A stretch of 64,000 bases of DNA from Adiantum capillus-veneris (taxonomy: Eukaryota; Streptophyta; Polypodiopsida; Polypodiales; Pteridaceae), in NCBI GenBank assembly GCA_014529385.2, contig CM043943.1:100775355-100839354 (forward strand), read 5' to 3'. The notes below the pieces were generated by a model. It worked only from the letters and a program-made list of their open reading frames with translations, was not told where the DNA came from and did not search any database. Below are positions 44,361 through 55,765 of this stretch, in pieces. The position numbers were made by a program, and so were the translations under genes. Position 1 is the stretch's first letter; each line of letters starts with the position of its first letter.

Positions 44361-46707
44361 CTCTCTATCTCTCTCTCTCTCTCTCCTCTGTAATCTCTCG
44401 TGTGTGACAATTTGTCTCTCTCCATTAAGTAAGCTACTCAAATATCTATTTAGCCTACATCATATTTTCTAACAAGTGGTATCGGAGCAAGGTTTGCTCA
44501 TATCTAAAGTGTCTCAAGGAAAGTATTCATTGAATTGAGTGGGAGTAATGGCGGACGAAGGGAAGCTCAAGATCGACAAGTTCAACGGCAAGAACTACCA
44601 ACACTAGAAGATGCAGATTGAAGACTATCTCTACTAAAAGGACCTTTTTTTTCCACTAGGCGGTCTTGCAAAGAAGCCCGCAATAATGGAAAATGAAGCA
44701 TGGATTGTCCTTGACCGTAAGACATTAGGAACAATCCGGCTAAGCTTGGCTTCAATGGTGGCCTTCAATGTTTCGGAGATGAAGACCATGGAGGACTTGA
44801 TGAAGTCACTTGACGGAATCTATGAGAAACCATCGACATCCAATAAGATATTTCTCATGAAGCGCTTGTTCAATCTAAAGATGGCAGAGAATGGTTCAGT
44901 TGCAAAAAAGTTAAATGACTTTAACACCAACATAAGTCAACTTTGATTAGTGAAAATCAATTTTGATGACAAAGTGCGAGCTCTCCTTATACTATCGTCT
45001 TTACAAGATAGTTGGGACAGCTGTAAGTAATTCTATCTCTGGCACAAATACTCTTAAGTTTGATGATGTTTTGGGTGTTCTCCTAAGTGATGAAATGCAA
45101 AGAAGAAGTGCACGAGAATCATCAAGTGATGCACTGCCAATGAAAGAAAAGGAAGGCCTAAGGAGAGGTTCAAAAACCAAAAGGGTCGTGATCGCTCAAG
45201 GCAGAGCAAAGCACGCACAAAATCAGTTCTTGAATGTTGGAACTAGTGCAAGAAGGATTGGTGGTCCAAGAAGAAGAAGGAGTCGGAGTCTCAAGACAAC
45301 AAGAAACCATCAGAGGCCAATGTGGCAGGTAAAGTAGAGCAAGATGATCTATTTCTCTCATTAGACAATGTGTCTAGTTCCTGGATAGTAGATTCCACGG
45401 CTTCATTCCATGAGACACCACACAAGCAACATTTCCAAGATTACACCAAAGGAAATTATGGATATGTATACTTGGGAGATGATGAAGCTTGTGAAATTGT
45501 CGACAAAGTTAAATTTTGTGTCAAAATTGCTAATAGAAATGAATGGAAACTTAAAGATGTTAGACATGTTTCTTCTCTCACAACAATTCGATATGTACAT
45601 GACAATTGGACGATGAAGGTCACAACATTGCATTTGGAAACAAGTGTTGGAATATCTCAAAGGGATCTTTGGTAGTTTCCAAAGGAGAAAATGTTGGTAC
45701 ACTTTACTTGTGTACTATTAGTATGAAGCCTTCAACTTGTGCAACATCTATAGAAGTTGATAGTGCGGTGTGGCACTATCGGCTTGGGCATATGAGTTCC
45801 AAAGGAATATAAATCCTTCAATCAAAGAAGCTTCTACCAGGTTTAAAAGAAGTGGACTTAGAGTTCTTTAAAGATTGTGTTTATGGTAAAGAAAAGAGGG
45901 TAAAATTCAAAAAAGCAAGAAATGAAAGAAAAAACAAAAAACTTGAACTAGTTTATTTTGATGTTTGGGGTCCTACAAGTACATCATCCCTTGGTGGCTC
46001 ATTGTTCTATGTAATATTTATAGACGATGCAACTAGAAAAACATGGGTTTATGTCATGAAGAATAAATCCGATGTGTTTTTCATATTTTAAAGGTGAAAA
46101 GCCTTTGTGGAGAATGAAGTAGGTACCAAGGTTAAATGCCTCGGGTCCGACAATAGAGGCGAATATTGCATCCAAACTTTTGAAATCTTTTATGCTAGCA
46201 ATGGCATTCGTAGACAAACGACAACCCCAAGGACACCTCAACAAAATGGAATTTCCAAAAGGATGAACAGAAAAATCATGGAGCAAGCACAGAATGTGGC
46301 TACATGCACGCTTATCGCTTGAGCTTTGGACAAAAGCAGTAAGTATGTTTGTGTATTTGATCAACCGGTCACCCTCAACGGCATTGGATGGGGGAGTTCC
46401 AAAGGAGGCATGGACATGTAAACCGGTGAATTATTCATTTCTTAAAGTGTTTAGGTGTGAGGCTTTTATGCACATAGATAGAAGCCTAAGATCAAAGCTA
46501 GATGCAAATTCCAAAAAGTGTTTCTTCATTGGCTATGGAGGAGGTGACTTTGGGTATCGCCTATGGAATCCTGAAGATAGTAAAATATTTTAAATAAGGG
46601 ATGTAATTTTCAATGTACAAAAAAAGAAAAATGTGCTGAGTACATGGAGCTTGAGGACGGTTAAGACTCAAGAAATCCAAACACTGACAACGTACAACAA
46701 CTTAAAC
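43861..46707 (+). mobile_element. Copia C2 (partial LTR, gag, protease, integrase)
   Basis: Second copy of the C1 element. LTR truncated on the left (43861-44474), TATA box at about 44121-44130, CT tract 44325-44394, primer site TGGTATCGGAGC at 44477-44488, gag ATG at 44548. It shares with C1 the early TAG and TAA in gag, the DSTAS protease and the SKRMN integrase change, and has its own TAA inside FFIF*R. It ends at the same base as C1, joined to gypsy G3. Confidence 0.92.
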
Positions 46708-47307
46708 ACTGTAAGACCCATCTTCTCAACGCATGAGTGTGTTATGACACATATTTGGGCTCCACCATCCACATAACCTTGTCCTAGATTTTTCCTTTTA
46801 TGCCACACATCTACTATTGGGAAAATGTCTGGTAGCTCATCCATTGCCAACACCTTCACTGAACCTCTCTCTGGGTCTTTCTCCATTGGGTTAACCATCC
46901 TCTTCCACTGTCGCTTTAGCTTAGGCACCATCTCTAAAAGCTGCCCAAAAGTAACATCTGCCTTCCTTCTTGTCAAATCCTCCTTCAAGTCATAGCTTAA
47001 TTGCCCATCCCCTAGTGGAAAATCTGAAACATGAAACTTGCGAACGAGCCCTCCTTTTTCTCTTGGCCTTGACCTCTTCACCTTCATGACTCTTTCCCTT
47101 CTTCTTACTAGGACCTGGGGCACTTCTTCCTTCCTTTTCCTCTGTGGGCCTCTTCCCAATAGGCATCACTAATGTATCCTCTAGCTTTGATGCCTTCTCC
47201 AAGGTGACTACACTTAGCACTTTTGTCTTTCCCTTTTCCTCCTGGGTTAATCCACTCGTTCCTTCTTCTCCCTTAATTTCAATGCCATAATCATTAGACC
47301 TCGTTAG
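46708..47307 (-). pseudogene. G3 protease and linker fragment
   Basis: Minus-strand frames with YVDGGAQICVITHSCVEKMG (protease), FGQLLEMVPKLKRQWKRMV, and in a shifted frame the linker YGIEIKGEEGTSGLTQEEKG. The linker is interrupted at GTTAG (47303-47307) by the short-LTR element and resumes at 49748. Confidence 0.85.
47303..47307. repeat. Target-site duplication of short-LTR element
   Basis: GTTAG at 47303-47307 and again at 49748-49752. G1 and G2 have a single CTCGTTAGCACC at this place, which confirms the empty site. Confidence 0.95.
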
Positions 47308-47449
47308 TTTTGAGAGAGAAGGAGAGAGCACAGAAGTAGAACCCCAAAGTGTGCAGAATACACACATGAGATGATGTATATATAGAGGGGACCTGGGTGC
47401 CATATATAGAGAAGCCATATATTGAGTAGCTTCACATATAAGCTCAACA
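47308..47449 (-). repeat. 3' LTR of short-LTR element
   Basis: 142 bp. On the minus strand it starts TGTTGAGCTTATATG and ends CTCTCTCAAAA (terminal CA changed to AA). It lacks two of the 15-bp GAAGCCATATATAGA units present in the other LTR. Confidence 0.93.
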
Positions 47450-48043
47450 CCCCCGCTCAAATAAGGGTCCCTAACTGTGGATGAAAAAACCCTTGGGGGA
47501 TCAAGGGAAAAACCCAAAGCTCTATATACACCCACCGTTATATTATAAAAATCATTGAATATACAAATGTTTACGAGGAGCTACATCACTCCTTTTACAA
47601 TGAATGTTTTATGAGGAGTTACATTACTCCTATCAAATACAATAATGAATACAAAGGTTCAATAAAGAGGTGTAAAAGCTATCGATTAGCTTGTAATCAA
47701 AAGTGTCTCTGTGAATCTGCTGTGTAGCTTGTCATAAATATCGCATCACCAAACATGTCTTCATGTTGTCATCAATAGGGCATCACCAAACATATCTTCA
47801 TACATCTTTTATTGTCACCAAGTTTGTCTTCATAAAATCAATTCTTTGATCAATCCTACATAGATCATAGACTCCAAAAAAAAAACATGTCATGAAAATT
47901 ATTAGCATCGTTAATGAAATAATTACGTTCACAATGCCATAAGAGATGGTTCGCGACGCCACTCTTTTGACGACATATATACGCACGACAACATATGGTA
48001 CATAAAGTATAAACGTAAAAGTACAAAATGTGTGATTACGTGA

Positions 48044-48395
48044 CAACATCATGGCATCACCGAGAATAACCATGGTATCAACGAAATATCATCATGGCAT
48101 CACCGAGAATAACCATGGTATCAACGAAACAACATCATGGTATCACCGAGAATAACCATGGTATCAACAAAACATCATCATGGTATCAATAAAAATCACT
48201 AAGGAATCAACGAAATATCATCATGGAATCACCGAGAATCACCATGGTATCAACGAAATATCATCATGGCACCACCGAGAATAACCATGGTATCAATGAC
48301 ATATCATCATGGTATCAACGAAAATCACCATGACCAAAGTATTAACAAAACATCATCATGGTACCATCAAAATCACTATGGTATCAATGAGAAAT
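48044..48395. repeat. 43-bp tandem array (CATCATGG...CCATGGTATCAACGAAA)
   Basis: About eight degenerate units, each starting CATCATGG[CT]ATCACCGAGA and containing a CCATGGTATCAACGAAA half. Each unit has two related half-repeats (ATGGTATCA[AC]C). Best copies at 48044-48180, with later ones decayed. Confidence 0.9.
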
Positions 48396-48679
48396 TATCA
48401 ATAAAACGACGTAAACTATATCTCTAAAAGAATAATTATACGAGAATCAATGAATGAGTATATCATATAACAAAAGATCATGTACCAACAGTAGCTCGAT
48501 AGAATTTGGACGATCATCAACGGCTCGACTGAATCGGAACGATGTGTAACTGGCTTCTGCAGCAAAGTTACGTCAGTAACAAATATATGATTGATGAAGA
48601 AAAATATAATTGAGAAGTTTTCAATTATGAGAAAAATCAAAAGCAAAAAGTAAAATTTTGATTTTCAAACATATTCGCA

Positions 48680-49510
48680 GTCCGAGACGATAACCCAAAA
48701 TTGGTGCAGAATTTAGAGAAACTTTTTTCTGCAAAGTTATAGACCACATCGATTCCAATCCCCATCGCGGGTAGTTTCTTCTGCAAAGTTGTAGACCACA
48801 TCGATTCCGGTCTTTCACGTGGGTAGTTTCTGCAAAATCGTTTTCAATAAGCACAAAAATCAAAAACAAAATGCAAAAATTGCTTTTTAGGTATGTACGC
48901 AGTCCGCGAACGATAACTCAAAATCGGTGCAGAATTTGAAAACACTTTCTTCTGCAAAGTTATAGACCACATCGATTCCGGTCTCCTTAAATGGGAAGTT
49001 TCTGCAAAATCGTTTCTAATTAGCAGAAAAATAAAAAACAAAAAGCGGAAGTTGCTTTTCAGGTATGTACGCAGTCCACGAACGATAACTCAAAATCGGT
49101 GCAGAATTTGAAAAAACTTCCTTCTACAAAGTTGTAGATCACATCGATTCCGGTCTCCATGGCGGGTAGTTTCTGCAAAATCGTTTCCAATTAGCAGAAA
49201 AATCAAAAACAAAAAGCGGAAGTTGCTTTTCAGGTATGTACGCAGTCCGCGAACGATAACTCAAAATCGGTGCAGAATTTGAAAAAACTTCCTTTTGCAA
49301 AGTTGTAGACCACATCGATTCCGGCCTCCATAGCGAGTAGGTTTTGCAAAATCGTTTCCAATTAGCAGAAAAACCAAAAACAAAATGGGGAAGCTGTTTT
49401 TCAGATATGTACGTAGTCCGTGAACGATAACTCAAAATCGGTGCAGAATTTGAAGAAACTTCCTTCTGCAAAGTTGTAGACTACATCGATTCCGATCCCT
49501 CTAGCGGGTA
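48680..49510. repeat. 171-bp tandem array inside short-LTR element
   Basis: The landmark CGATAACTCAAAATCGGTGC occurs at 48911, 49083, 49254 and 49424 (spacing 172, 171, 170) with an older version at 48688. Each unit also holds TGCAAAGTTGTAGACCACAT, CGATTCCGGTCTCC and TTTCTGCAAAATCGTTT. The first unit carries an extra partial duplication. Confidence 0.92.
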
Positions 49511-49563
49511 GTTTCTGCAAAATCAATTTTGATCAGGAAAAAAATTGAAAACAAAAACGTACT

Positions 49564-49575
49564 GCTCTGATACCA
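49564..49575 (-). promoter_or_regulatory. Primer-binding site of short-LTR element
   Basis: The minus strand reads TGGTATCAGAGC directly after the LTR end (plus strand GCTCTGATACCA), an exact match to the initiator-Met tRNA site of plant copia elements and TRIMs. Confidence 0.93.
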
Positions 49576-49747
49576 TGTTGAGAGAGAAGGAGAGAGCACA
49601 GAAGTAGAACCCCAAAGTGTGTAGAATACACACATGAGATGATGTCTATATAGAGGGGACCTGGGTGCCATATATAGAGAAGCCATATATAGAGAAGCCA
49701 TATATAGAGAAGCCATATATTGAGTAGCTTCACATATAAGCTCAACA
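49576..49747 (-). repeat. 5' LTR of short-LTR element
   Basis: 172 bp, TGTTGAGCTTATATG ... CTCTCTCAACA on the minus strand. Three to four tandem copies of a 15-bp unit (ccatatatagagaag) account for the 30-bp difference from the other LTR. Contains TATATAG-type TATA-like sequence. Confidence 0.93.
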
Positions 49748-49752
49748 GTTAG

Positions 49753-50085
49753 CACCTGTTTTGGCAATGGATACATGTCTCCCCCCATCCTTGGTGGCTT
49801 ATCACATTGCAGGCTGATGTGGCCCAACTCTCCGCAATTATAACATGTGGGCGTCTGCCTCTAGAACCTACCATTGCTTTGTCCAACACCATTCCTAGGT
49901 CTTTCTTCGCCTCCTGGTTGATTTGCAAACCTCCCTCGACCTCGATTATTTCCCACTTGACCTAGCAGGTTGAGGCTGAGATTCTTCATTAAATCTACCA
50001 CTTGCCTCATGTCTTGCCTTAGCCCATCATCTTGCACTGCTGTAGTGACCACTGTTGGCATAACCTCAGGAGTAACAGAAACCAC
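49753..50085 (-). pseudogene. G3 gag C-terminus with zinc knuckle
   Basis: Minus strand: VVTTAVQDDGLRQDMRQVVD, RG-rich GNNRGRGRFANQ, a TAG (49861), then the CCHC knuckle (one change: ISLQC) and the start of the linker, ending at the short-LTR insertion. Same order as G1 and G2. Confidence 0.88.
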
Positions 50086-50089
50086 TGGT

Positions 50090-50773
50090 TCATTGATGAA
50101 CTCTACCTTGCGAAGAATCCATAGGCTGAAATTCAGACCTCATGGGCAAAGACTCCACCCCTAACTGGATCATTTTCCTCAACTTCCACTCTTTGTTCCT
50201 TGCTACCTCTAGTGCATCTTCATATGTCCTAGGATTCTTTAGCTCCACTCTCCAACGTATATTCTCCCAAAGACCAGCCAAGAACCTGTCCTTCTTCATC
50301 ATGTCACGCGGGGGTACCTGTGGTGCTAAGGCCTTGCACATTCGCTCCCATGCCAATGAGAACTTACGGATGTACGCATCTACTGGCTCACCTTCCTTTT
50401 GCACTAAAGCCTGTACTTCTTGCCAAACTTTGTCAGGATCTTCTGTCTTCACAAAATCCACTTCCAATCCATGCCTTAGATTGTCCCAACTCAATCTTAC
50501 AGGTGGATCCGTTGCACGCAACTCCTCTTCAAATGCTTTGGACCAAACTCGTGCATCACTCTTCAAACAAATTTGGAGAAGATGTAACATCTGTGCAGGG
50601 TCATGAATCTGGTTGCTAATGCAAGAAACCTCCATCTTTTCCAAGTATTCGACATCTTCATCACTTCTTCCATGAAACTGCGGATAAGAGAAAGCCATGG
50701 CTACCCAAATTACGATGCTTTGAGAACCCCTTCCAACACACGTGCAATAACCCAAAACTTTTGACTCACTCAA
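50090..50773 (-). pseudogene. G3 gag polyprotein
   Basis: Best gag of the family, 227 codons. The likely start is the internal ATG at MAFSYPQFHGRSDEDVEY; the upstream codons look like leader. Gag-domain features: LLQICLKSDARVWSKAFEEEL, LSWDNLRHGLEVDFV, VDAYIRKFSLAWERMC, RFLAGLWENIRWRVELKNP and YEDALEVARNKEWKL. It ends SSQGRVHQ-stop because of a frameshift; the correct continuation (EFINEPVVSVTPE) is in another frame. Confidence 0.88.
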
Positions 50774-51749
50774 TTCCCAGAAACTTCAATGGAGCTCAAC
50801 TTTAGATAAGGACAAACACATGCACATCAAATCAGTTTTCATAGTTAATCATTGGGATTACAACAGGCAAAGGACATTCGAGGATCTCTCGTAATCTTCT
50901 TGGCCCGAACATAAAGACTATGCGCTGCTGGAAAAAAATCTTCCTGGACACATGAACATTTATCTGGATTCTCTGAGTTAAATGAAAAGGAGTGAATTGA
51001 GGGCCATTTATCCATCCATTAAAGCCAACCATGGAGCTCCCAAGAAAGCACACCTGTCTTATCCTCTGATTTTGCCAGAATTTCAGCAGCATAACAACAT
51101 AAATGGCTCAAAAGACCAGCCATCATAACTTGGAAACAATTTGATAGAGTTTCCCCAGAAGTAGAGCAGTGAGAACCCAAAATATAGATTGTATATGTAT
51201 GCATAACTGCCAACAATAGAACCCGAGCATCAAGTAGGAATCACTAGTACATAGCCTATGGCGAGGTCACAAAAAGGGTGCTCCAGCTACCTGTATCACC
51301 GAAAGGATCTCCACATTTGAGAATCCCCCAGCTCAATAAAACCTCACGCTATCGACCCTCACACGAAGGCTAATGCAAATCGCATATAGTCAAGTCTCAG
51401 AAATGACTATCTTCCAGACCAAGTCTCAAAAATGGCTGGGACTGCCAAATAGAACCAAATATGGCTCCACAAAGGCGTACAATGGCAGTATCCACACGTA
51501 ACGTACAATACCAGTGGACAATGCGCTCAAACAGGTGCCAAATGATGCATACCCACAACAACTGCAAGTGACACCATTGGTAGTATATCACTGTACTCCA
51601 GCTACCTGTACCTGTGTGAATCACCTGTACATGTACCTGTCCTTGTACCTTGTAATCTGTAATCTGTAATCTGTAATCCCGAATCTCGAAGCTGGAAGCT
51701 CTAGGCAAAAGGTACTCGAAGAAGATCCTCCATGGGGGCGCCAAAAGAA
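50774..51749 (-). promoter_or_regulatory. G3 leader and primer-binding site
   Basis: About 975 bp of leader between LTR and gag with no clear gene. The minus strand reads TTTTGGCGCCCCCATGG right after the LTR, the primer site (plus-strand 51731-51747). Near 51597-51675 are short repeats of acctgt and gtaatct. Confidence 0.8.
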
Positions 51750-52883
51750 TGTGAGCAGGATGGAAACACACAGAATGCCTCTATAACGACCCGACACACA
51801 CTCTTAAGAAGATACACACACACACACACTATGGGGCACCACTCGGCTTACACAACACACCTGGCCGAGAGAGGGAACACACCTATGGAGTGAGAGGAGA
51901 GACACTATGTGTTTGCCCACTCCACACAGAGACACAAACACACACACACACCCAAAACATTTAGCTCAAAAGAGGAGAACTTTTGATATTTAGATAAAAA
52001 TGATCTTGGGCCAACACCAAGGGGGCAAATAGCTCACACAGTATCAGTAAAATAATCCAGATACAATCACAAACTGGAGTAGAAGCTTAGCTCATAGAAG
52101 AAACTTACACAAACAAAACAACAGAAAAAACGTGAGGAATTTGGAAAAATGGACAGCGCCATCGCGTCCGGAACGGCCCAAAACCCAAGTCTACAATGTC
52201 AAAATCCGACCTCGGATGAGCAATTTACGGCCAAAACAGACTCCAAAAACCCCAAAAACAGAGTTGCGTCTGCTCCTCCTCTCTTCTCCATGTTTTTCCT
52301 GGTCTTCTCTCTGGTTTTTCAGTTCCCACACTTAGCTTTATTAGTTGGGCACCCTTGGCCTTTTAGATGATCTCAAACGGACCCCGAACATGCCAAAACC
52401 TGACCTTACAGTGCATAATTGTCACCCTGCTGCATCCATACGCACACCTGACACTCGAATTTTTTCAATAATGCATCCCGCAACCACGTGAAGTGGCCCC
52501 AAAATATGGTCCTCATGATGACCTTTCTGCATAATTACCACAAGAAAACATCCACATTGTGTCCATACTTCTCCACGTGCAAACCCCATTCGCCCTCCTG
52601 ACACCACTAGATGCCATCTGACGCACCTGCTTACCTCATGTAGTCTGCCCGCGGATAGATTCCTCTAGAAGTTTTACGCGCTACCAACTCCTCATTCTTG
52701 TAGAAAAAACACACTAGTACTGGTAATAGTAAAAATCGATGCACTATGTACATCCTGTCCTACCTGTACACATGTGGGCCCCACGTAACCACCTTGCTAT
52801 GGAAAATGGGCAATCCTTTATTCGATGCACCATGCATGTGTATGTACATACGAGAAATCCCTTGCTCCAAAAAACTCCTGACA
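51750..52883 (-). repeat. G3 5' LTR
   Basis: 1134 bp, minus strand from TGTCAGGAGTTTTTTGGAGC to CCTGCTCACA. Collinear with the G1 3' LTR (1119 bp), and with the partial LTR at 1329-2008 over its first 680 bp. Outer flank ACGTG is identical to that beside G1. Confidence 0.93.
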
Positions 52884-54800
52884 ACGTGAGGCCACAAGAT
52901 GCAGCCTCTGACAGTTTGGAGGGTGATCATGCAGAGCACATTCCCAACGAGGCTATGTTTGTACGTGAGATTAACGAAATGATCAAGAAGATCATGCATT
53001 CAGAAAGTCTTATCTATGATGACATAAAAAAGTGAAGCCAATACGCCATTGTATGGCGGAGCTCATGTGTCTAGATTGAAGCTGCTCCTGGTTCCTTTCA
53101 ACATGCGGGTAAAGTTTGGATAGATGATCTATTACAATGTGTCTACTTAATTAAAAAACTCTAAATGTATAATATACCAGATTACTTACAAAAGTGTTTT
53201 GTATTTTTTCTCTATGTAGATTTCTCAATGAGCAAATATTGCGAGCTGATAATGTGATGCCAAATTCGAGAGAGGAAGCAAGAAAGATGTTGCAAAACTT
53301 GGGAGTGGATTACAATTCCATTCATGCTTGTCGTAAGGAATCCATTCTTTTCAGAGGGGAAGACATAGACATGGAGAAGTGCTTGAAATGTGATTCGGAG
53401 AGATATTGAGTCGATCTCCACGGACAAAATGTTCCACATAAGAAGTTGTTGCAACACTTTCCTCTGCTGCCTCGCATCAAACATTTCTTTGAATGCAAGT
53501 CCATGGTTGCCTAGCATCATGGCACGAGGAGAATGAACGGTGTGCTACGGATCCTTGCAAATTGCACGGCATAGAAGCAGATAGACAACACATGGCCGAA
53601 TTTTTCCAGGGAAGCTCAAAATTTGCACCTCGACGTGGCTATGGATGGCGTAAATCCATTTGGTCAGGTAGACATCTTACAGTGTGTATGGCCAATTTCC
53701 ATTGTCAACTACAACATTCCCTTGTGGTTGACTACCACGAAGAAGCACCTGTTTCTAAGCTTGATTGTGCCAGGTGGTATAAAGTGAAGAATATGGATTT
53801 ATATCTTTGTCCACTAAGAGCTACGACAATTGTGGATTGGCATAGAAGTGTTGGAAATGAGTCAACACACAGGTTGAAGCAATGCTTTGATCAGAGGTAT
53901 TCTGATGTGGACCATGCATGACTATCCTAGACTAACAAAATGCTTAGGTGATGTATACTCAAACTCACATTAGGAAAAGTTTGGACTCAAAAATGGGCCT
54001 TGTAAGAATTGTTGATGTGGCATAGCTTTCAAAAAGTGGGGATCGGTCAATTTTTTGCAAATAAGATCCAAACTTGTCGGAGGTTGGATATTTAGAATCT
54101 ACTCTTCAAATGCTATCTATTGATATATAGCATGCATGTATCGGACATTGCCTTCATGTAGATCTAGAAAAAGGTGATATTAGATTACCGTAATGGTAAC
54201 AAAACCTGGCTAATTGAAACAAAATGGCATAACTTTCATAGAAGTCATCCAAACTTTTCGGACCTTGGCTCTTTAGAATCCATTTTTCAAGAACTTTCCA
54301 ATGATAGGTCATATCATGGGGTTCTAAGCAATATTCAGAGGGGTCTACCGGGTTGCTTTCTTTTGTACAACTTTGATGATGTGGCACTCTTAAAAGGCCC
54401 AAAAATGAGTTCAATTTTTTCCTAATGAACACTATAAACCTTTGTTTTTCTCATGTGGATTTTTTTTCATGTGTATACATGTAGGGCTCCAGACAAGTGG
54501 ATACAGAGCATGTGTCACATGTAGCCCTAGACTTAATGCATCTCGGGCACCCTCACTCAAGAAGAAAATCAAAGGTCATCAAGTGCATCTTCCAGAGGAT
54601 CATGAGTTATGCAATGATTTTTTGGTATGAGAACCGCCAAGGATTTTTGCTTGAGAATGGTTAGAGTAGAAGCATATGTGTGATGACGGTTTGCCCCCAG
54701 GGATGAAGAGATTATCTCTATGGTATGAGTCACCATATTAGCCCCGACTCATGATAAATTACTTGCTAAATTCAATGCACATATTCAAGAATGTGGATAA
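52884..54800 (+). pseudogene. CACTA A' TNP2 domain
   Basis: Same structure and same lesions as in A: REEARKMLQNLGVDY, NSIHACRKESILFRG and MEKCLKCDSERY, then the VNPFG...CVWPI block in broken frames. One extra base in an A run near 53030 (ATAAAAAAG) breaks the frame before PLYGGAHV, unlike copy A. Not functional. Confidence 0.82.
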
Positions 54801-55119
54801 TCTACTGTGGGACCATCTCCTCAATAAGAAAGATACTTTGGGAGCCAGAATTGACATTAGAAATGTGAATCGTATGGAACAATAATGGCCGCAAACAGCA
54901 CCCGTTGGATCAATAAAACTCCCTAAAGCACCATGGATCTTGATAAGAGGCCAGGAATGCAAAGTGAAAGAGATCTCTCGATCCATGCATACGTCCACTG
55001 GTGTAATGCATTTTCTCCAAACATGTTTCACTAAAGAAGGAAAGATTACTAGTTTGAAGTCACACGACTGACGTAAAATGTGCTAGATATATTTGAAGTG
55101 AAATAGAACATAGTGGGAA

Positions 55120-55578
55120 TTGTGTAGCATATCCGTGTGTGGATTTAATACTATTGCTAGACTTATTCTGCAGTTTATTTTACCAGTGGCCATTGAGGGT
55201 TGTTTGTCCCCTAGCGTCCGTACCACAATCTACAAATTCGCGAAGTTGGTGCAATGGATCTCCAAAAAGGAGATCCATGTAGGCTCCATACCATCCGCCA
55301 AACCAAATGCTCTGAAGATTGTTTGCATGTTTGAGAAACACTTTTCTAGTACCATGCTAACCATTCAAGTGAATCTTCTTGTTCACATAGTTGATGAGGT
55401 GGAATTAGCAGACACAATGCATTCCATATGGATGTTATTTTTAGAACGTTTCATGAAAACGCTCAAGGGATATGTGCCTCAAAAGGCACATCCAAAGGGT
55501 AGCATGGCAGAGGGTTGGCTGGTATCAGAGTTCCTAGTTTACATTAGAGAGTGGCTATACGTATTTGATCGTGATTGA
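55120..55578 (+). pseudogene. CACTA A' DUF4218-like domain
   Basis: 152 codons, nearly identical to 37040-37498: LPVAIEGCLSPSV ... NLLVHIVDEVELADTMHSIW ... MKTLKGYVPQKAHPKGSM. The upstream part (MHIFKNVDN, 54775-54900) has an added in-frame TAA (EQ*WP) relative to A. Confidence 0.85.
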
Positions 55579-55765
55579 GATACACTTTGGTGCACCATAG
55601 ATAATGAACACATATTTGGGATTGTGATGTGAAATCTTAGTGTTGAAAAGAAAATGATGGAAGATCTAGAGGCTAAGATCAATCAATTTTGCATGCTTCA
55701 CAATCTAGTGAGGCAAAAGTGGATTTCACAGTACGAGGATACAAATCAATAGCGACAAAAGCCAC

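Larger units (their letters stand above)
47308..49747 (-). mobile_element. Short-LTR non-coding retrotransposon (TRIM/LARD-like)
   Basis: A 2440-bp element with LTRs of 172 bp (49747-49576, 5' on the minus strand) and 142 bp (47449-47308, 3'), 5-bp target duplication GTTAG, and a perfect initiator-Met primer site TGGTATCAGAGC next to the 5' LTR. A G-rich tract (GAGCGGGGG on the minus strand) before the 3' LTR is the likely polypurine tract. The interior has no coding capacity but two tandem arrays: a 43-bp repeat (48044-48395) and a 171-bp repeat (about 48680-49510). LTR size fits TRIMs; total length is longer than most. Confidence 0.9.
46708..52883 (-). mobile_element. Gypsy G3: LTR, leader, gag, protease N-terminus
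   Basis: Minus-strand copy with the best 5' end of the family: LTR 52883-51750, primer site, leader, gag, zinc knuckle, basic linker and protease to EKMGLTV, where it is cut by copia C2. A 2.44-kb short-LTR element sits in the linker (47308-49747). RT, RNase H and integrase are absent because the tandem-duplication joint removed them. Right flank ACGTGAGGCC is CACTA A'. Confidence 0.9.

Noticed and set aside
48044-48395. CRISPR-like array of regular repeats
   Set aside because: Repeats are contiguous 43-bp degenerate tandem units without unique spacers, inside a plant retrotransposon. Not a CRISPR.
49861-50606. Plus-strand open frames opposite gag (e.g. 50142-50606)
   Set aside because: Shadows of the minus-strand gag. 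The same antisense frame appears opposite gag in G2 (42924-43388).
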